Assembly (NCBI RefSeq): GCF_900497595.1
Contig: NZ_UFQO01000002.1
Coordinates: forward strand, 1-64,000
DNA from: Treponema pectinovorum
Lineage (GTDB): Bacteria > Spirochaetota > Spirochaetia > Treponematales > Treponemataceae
DNA: 64,000 nucleotides
Direction of reading: 5' to 3'
The notes under the pieces were generated by a model. That model did no database searches and was not told where the DNA came from. It saw only the letters and a list, made by a program, of their open reading frames with translations. How positions within the stretch are numbered: position 1 is the stretch's first letter; each line of letters begins with the position of its first letter. The translations under genes were made by a program, and so were the position numbers. Below, piece by piece: positions 62,584-64,000 of this stretch.

Positions 62584-62613
62584 ACAAGAGCGCAAAATTT
62601 TTAAATAAAAAAT

Positions 62614-63396
62614 TTATTCGCTTAAATTAAAAATTTTACAACTGTTTGTCCACAACTGCTTGCTCAAATCTTCCAAAGGAATTTCAAGCATTTCTGCCAA
62701 AAATCTTGCAGTAGAAGGAAGATAAGCAGGCATTGTGCGCTTTTTTTCACGATATTCAGACGGAATCATAAAAGGACTTTCTGTTTCAATCAAAATTCTG
62801 TCGAGTGGAACATTTAAAACAGTTTCATGCAAATTTCTTGCATTGCGATAGGTTAAATTTCCTGCAAAAGAAAAATATATGTTGAGTCCAGCATCCAAGC
62901 ATTTTTTTGCGTAGGTTGCATCTTCGCTATAACAATGAAGAATTGCTCCCTTTGACGGAATTCGCTCTTTTAGAACATCGAACACATCTTTTCCTGCATC
63001 TCTATTGTGAATTACAACAGGAAGTTGATATTTTTCGGCAATTTCCAACTGAGTTATAAAAATTTCCATCTGAGTCGTTTTATCGCCAAACTGCTTGTAA
63101 TAATCAAGCCCAGTTTCGCCAACAGCAACAACATTTGGAAGTTTAAGACTTTCTTCTATTGTATTTATCCAATCTTTGCCAGGCGTTGTAACTTCTGAAG
63201 GCGCAACTCCAACCGCATGATAGATTCCTGGCAAGGATTTTAAATTTTGATATACTTTTTTAAAATCGTGTAGAGAATTGTTTATAGAAATAATGCGAGT
63301 AACACCAGCAAGGCGTGCTTGCTGCACAACGCGTAATTGTTCAATAGGGTCATCGTAAATAAGCCCGATGTGAGCGTGAGTATCAAAAAATTGCAT
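62614..63396 (-). CDS. tatD: TatD-family metal-dependent DNase
   Basis: 260 residues. Metal ligands in MQFFDTHAHIGL (HxH), VAVGETGLDYYKQFG (Glu), PVVIHNRDAGKDV (His), GAILHCYSED (His) and ILIETESPF (Asp/Glu region). It is a 3'-5' DNase/RNase linked to DNA repair and degradation. First gene in the leftward operon tatD, dusB, DUF5312, GGDEF, rhomboid and two exported proteins. Confidence 0.95.
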   Translation of the reverse strand: MQFFDTHAHIGLIYDDPIEQLRVVQQARLAGVTRIISINNSLHDFKKVYQNLKSLPGIYHAVGVAPSEVTTPGKDWINTIEESLKLPNVVAVGETGLDYYKQFGDKTTQMEIFITQLEIAEKYQLPVVIHNRDAGKDVFDVLKERIPSKGAILHCYSEDATYAKKCLDAGLNIYFSFAGNLTYRNARNLHETVLNVPLDRILIETESPFMIPSEYREKKRTMPAYLPSTARFLAEMLEIPLEDLSKQLWTNSCKIFNLSE

Positions 63397-63546
63397 GGCT
63401 AGTATCTTCCGAAATTATAGAAAACTGATGCGACAGCCCAGTTAAAAATTAACCAGTCTGATGATTAACTAATCTAGGTAATGATACACGAGAAGATTTT
63501 TGTTGTCAAACAATTTGCTATAACGCACGGCAATAAGTGGGCGTGA

Positions 63547-63573
63547 AGAGGGAGGATTTTATTCCCCCCCTCC
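63547..63573 (-). terminator. GC-rich hairpin after the oxidoreductase gene
   Basis: Leftward: GAAGGAGGG and CCTCCCTCTTC arms with an A/T-rich loop, 3 bases past the stop at 63576. A T-run is lacking, so it may be a weak or Rho-assisted terminator. The remaining part of the 63397-63575 gap shows nothing else. Confidence 0.4.
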
Positions 63574-63575
63574 TT

Positions 63576-64000
63576 CTAATTCTTAGAAGCAAGCCAGTCC
63601 TCAAACTCCTTTTCAAATTTAAGTTCGTTTTCTGAACCTATTTCGTAAAGCTGAATTTGTTTTTTTTGGGCACTGGAAAGATACGCTGCGTTAGAGACAT
63701 AAAGGCTCATCAATGCGTCTTCTCCTGTTGCTATCAAAGGTAACTCTGAATTTATTGAATCTGCAAAAGCTTTAAAAACGTCAAGGTATGTATCTGGTGG
63801 CGGAAATTCAAAATCCAATTCTGTAGTCGTTGGAACAGGATTTTTATATTCTTCTGGCAACATTTTTTTGTAAAAATCGCTTGGTTGTGGATTTTCTATG
63901 ATTTTTATACTTTTTGGAGTGCAGGTTACAAGAGCACGGTCAAAACTGATTTCCAATCTGTTTACGCCTGGATTTTCGCCAGTGGACGCTGTAAAAACAC
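63576..64000 (-). CDS. Gfo/Idh/MocA-type oxidoreductase, C-terminal part (5' end outside window)
   Basis: About 141 codons visible, open to the window edge. The segment reading TASTGENPGVNRLEISFDR is typical of the C-terminal beta-sheet domain of Gfo/Idh/MocA oxidoreductases, where the chain forms the substrate pocket. NAD-binding and catalytic parts lie outside the window, so substrate and exact family cannot be judged. The internal TTG at 63956 is not a real start. Confidence 0.7.
   Translation of the reverse strand, partial: VFTASTGENPGVNRLEISFDRALVTCTPKSIKIIENPQPSDFYKKMLPEEYKNPVPTTTELDFEFPPPDTYLDVFKAFADSINSELPLIATGEDALMSLYVSNAAYLSSAQKKQIQLYEIGSENELKFEKEFEDWLASKN

Overview
The window looks like a Treponema-type spirochaete (Spirochaetota, Treponemataceae). 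It is AT-rich. It carries an archaeal-type PheS (a known spirochaete trait), a DUF5312-like protein otherwise familiar from Treponema, PyrK-PyrD and CcdA-TlpA fusions, several lipoproteins, abundant c-di-GMP enzymes and envelope-export genes. It is chromosomal: housekeeping genes predominate, and I found no phage, insertion sequence, CRISPR array or rRNA.

Layout. (1) 1-13281: one leftward, tightly packed and often overlapping polysaccharide operon. It encodes a CMP-sugar synthetase, Wzx flippase, Wzy-like polymerase, glycosyltransferases, an acyltransferase, Gmd and other SDR enzymes, an IspD-like cytidylyltransferase, LicD and a polysaccharide deacetylase cut by the window edge. It is visibly more AT-rich than the rest. 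(2) 13.4-19.1 kb: bacteriohemerythrin, ferritin, a PrsW-like protease, an initiator tRNA, Hsp20, a CcdA-TlpA fusion and a MIF-type tautomerase. (3) 19.1-19.6 kb: a probable structured non-coding RNA with its own terminator, then a dispersed GC-rich repeat. (4) 19.6-31.4 kb: a cupin, a 1314-residue GGDEF/EAL protein, MetY, a Wza-like/Wzz-like export pair, glutamine synthetase with an ANTAR regulator, a SemiSWEET and a YkgJ-type protein. (5) 31.5-40.5 kb: an NhaC antiporter, a hairpin-rich repeat region, a lipoprotein, RlmL with a TetR regulator, and a pyrF-pyrKD-NYN operon. (6) 40.8-55.3 kb: an NlpC/P60 enzyme, a lipoprotein, SlyX, RluA, Nnr, MATE, MscS, Nth, MetK, a CBM48 protein, a small FliG/FliF-like protein, FtsK and an FMN enzyme. 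(7) 55.3-64 kb: PheS, then a seven-gene leftward operon (tatD, dusB, DUF5312, GAF-GGDEF, rhomboid, two exported proteins), and the end of a Gfo/Idh/MocA-type oxidoreductase.

How it fits together. The first operon makes, decorates, flips and polymerises a surface glycan. The Wza/Wzz pair 13 kb away could set its chain length and export it. The IspD-like/SDR/LicD trio suggests a CDP-activated polyol phosphate decoration. The most unusual items are the candidate structured RNA at 19.2-19.4 kb, a mini-protein combining a FliG N-terminal domain with a FliF C-terminal-like tail, the dispersed mosaic GC-rich repeats, a bacterial MIF homologue, an NYN-LOTUS-cold-shock-like protein, and an initiator tRNA with a C1/U72 mismatch.

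Everything here was read by eye from sequence. Family assignments rest on motifs and recalled family features, with no database search.
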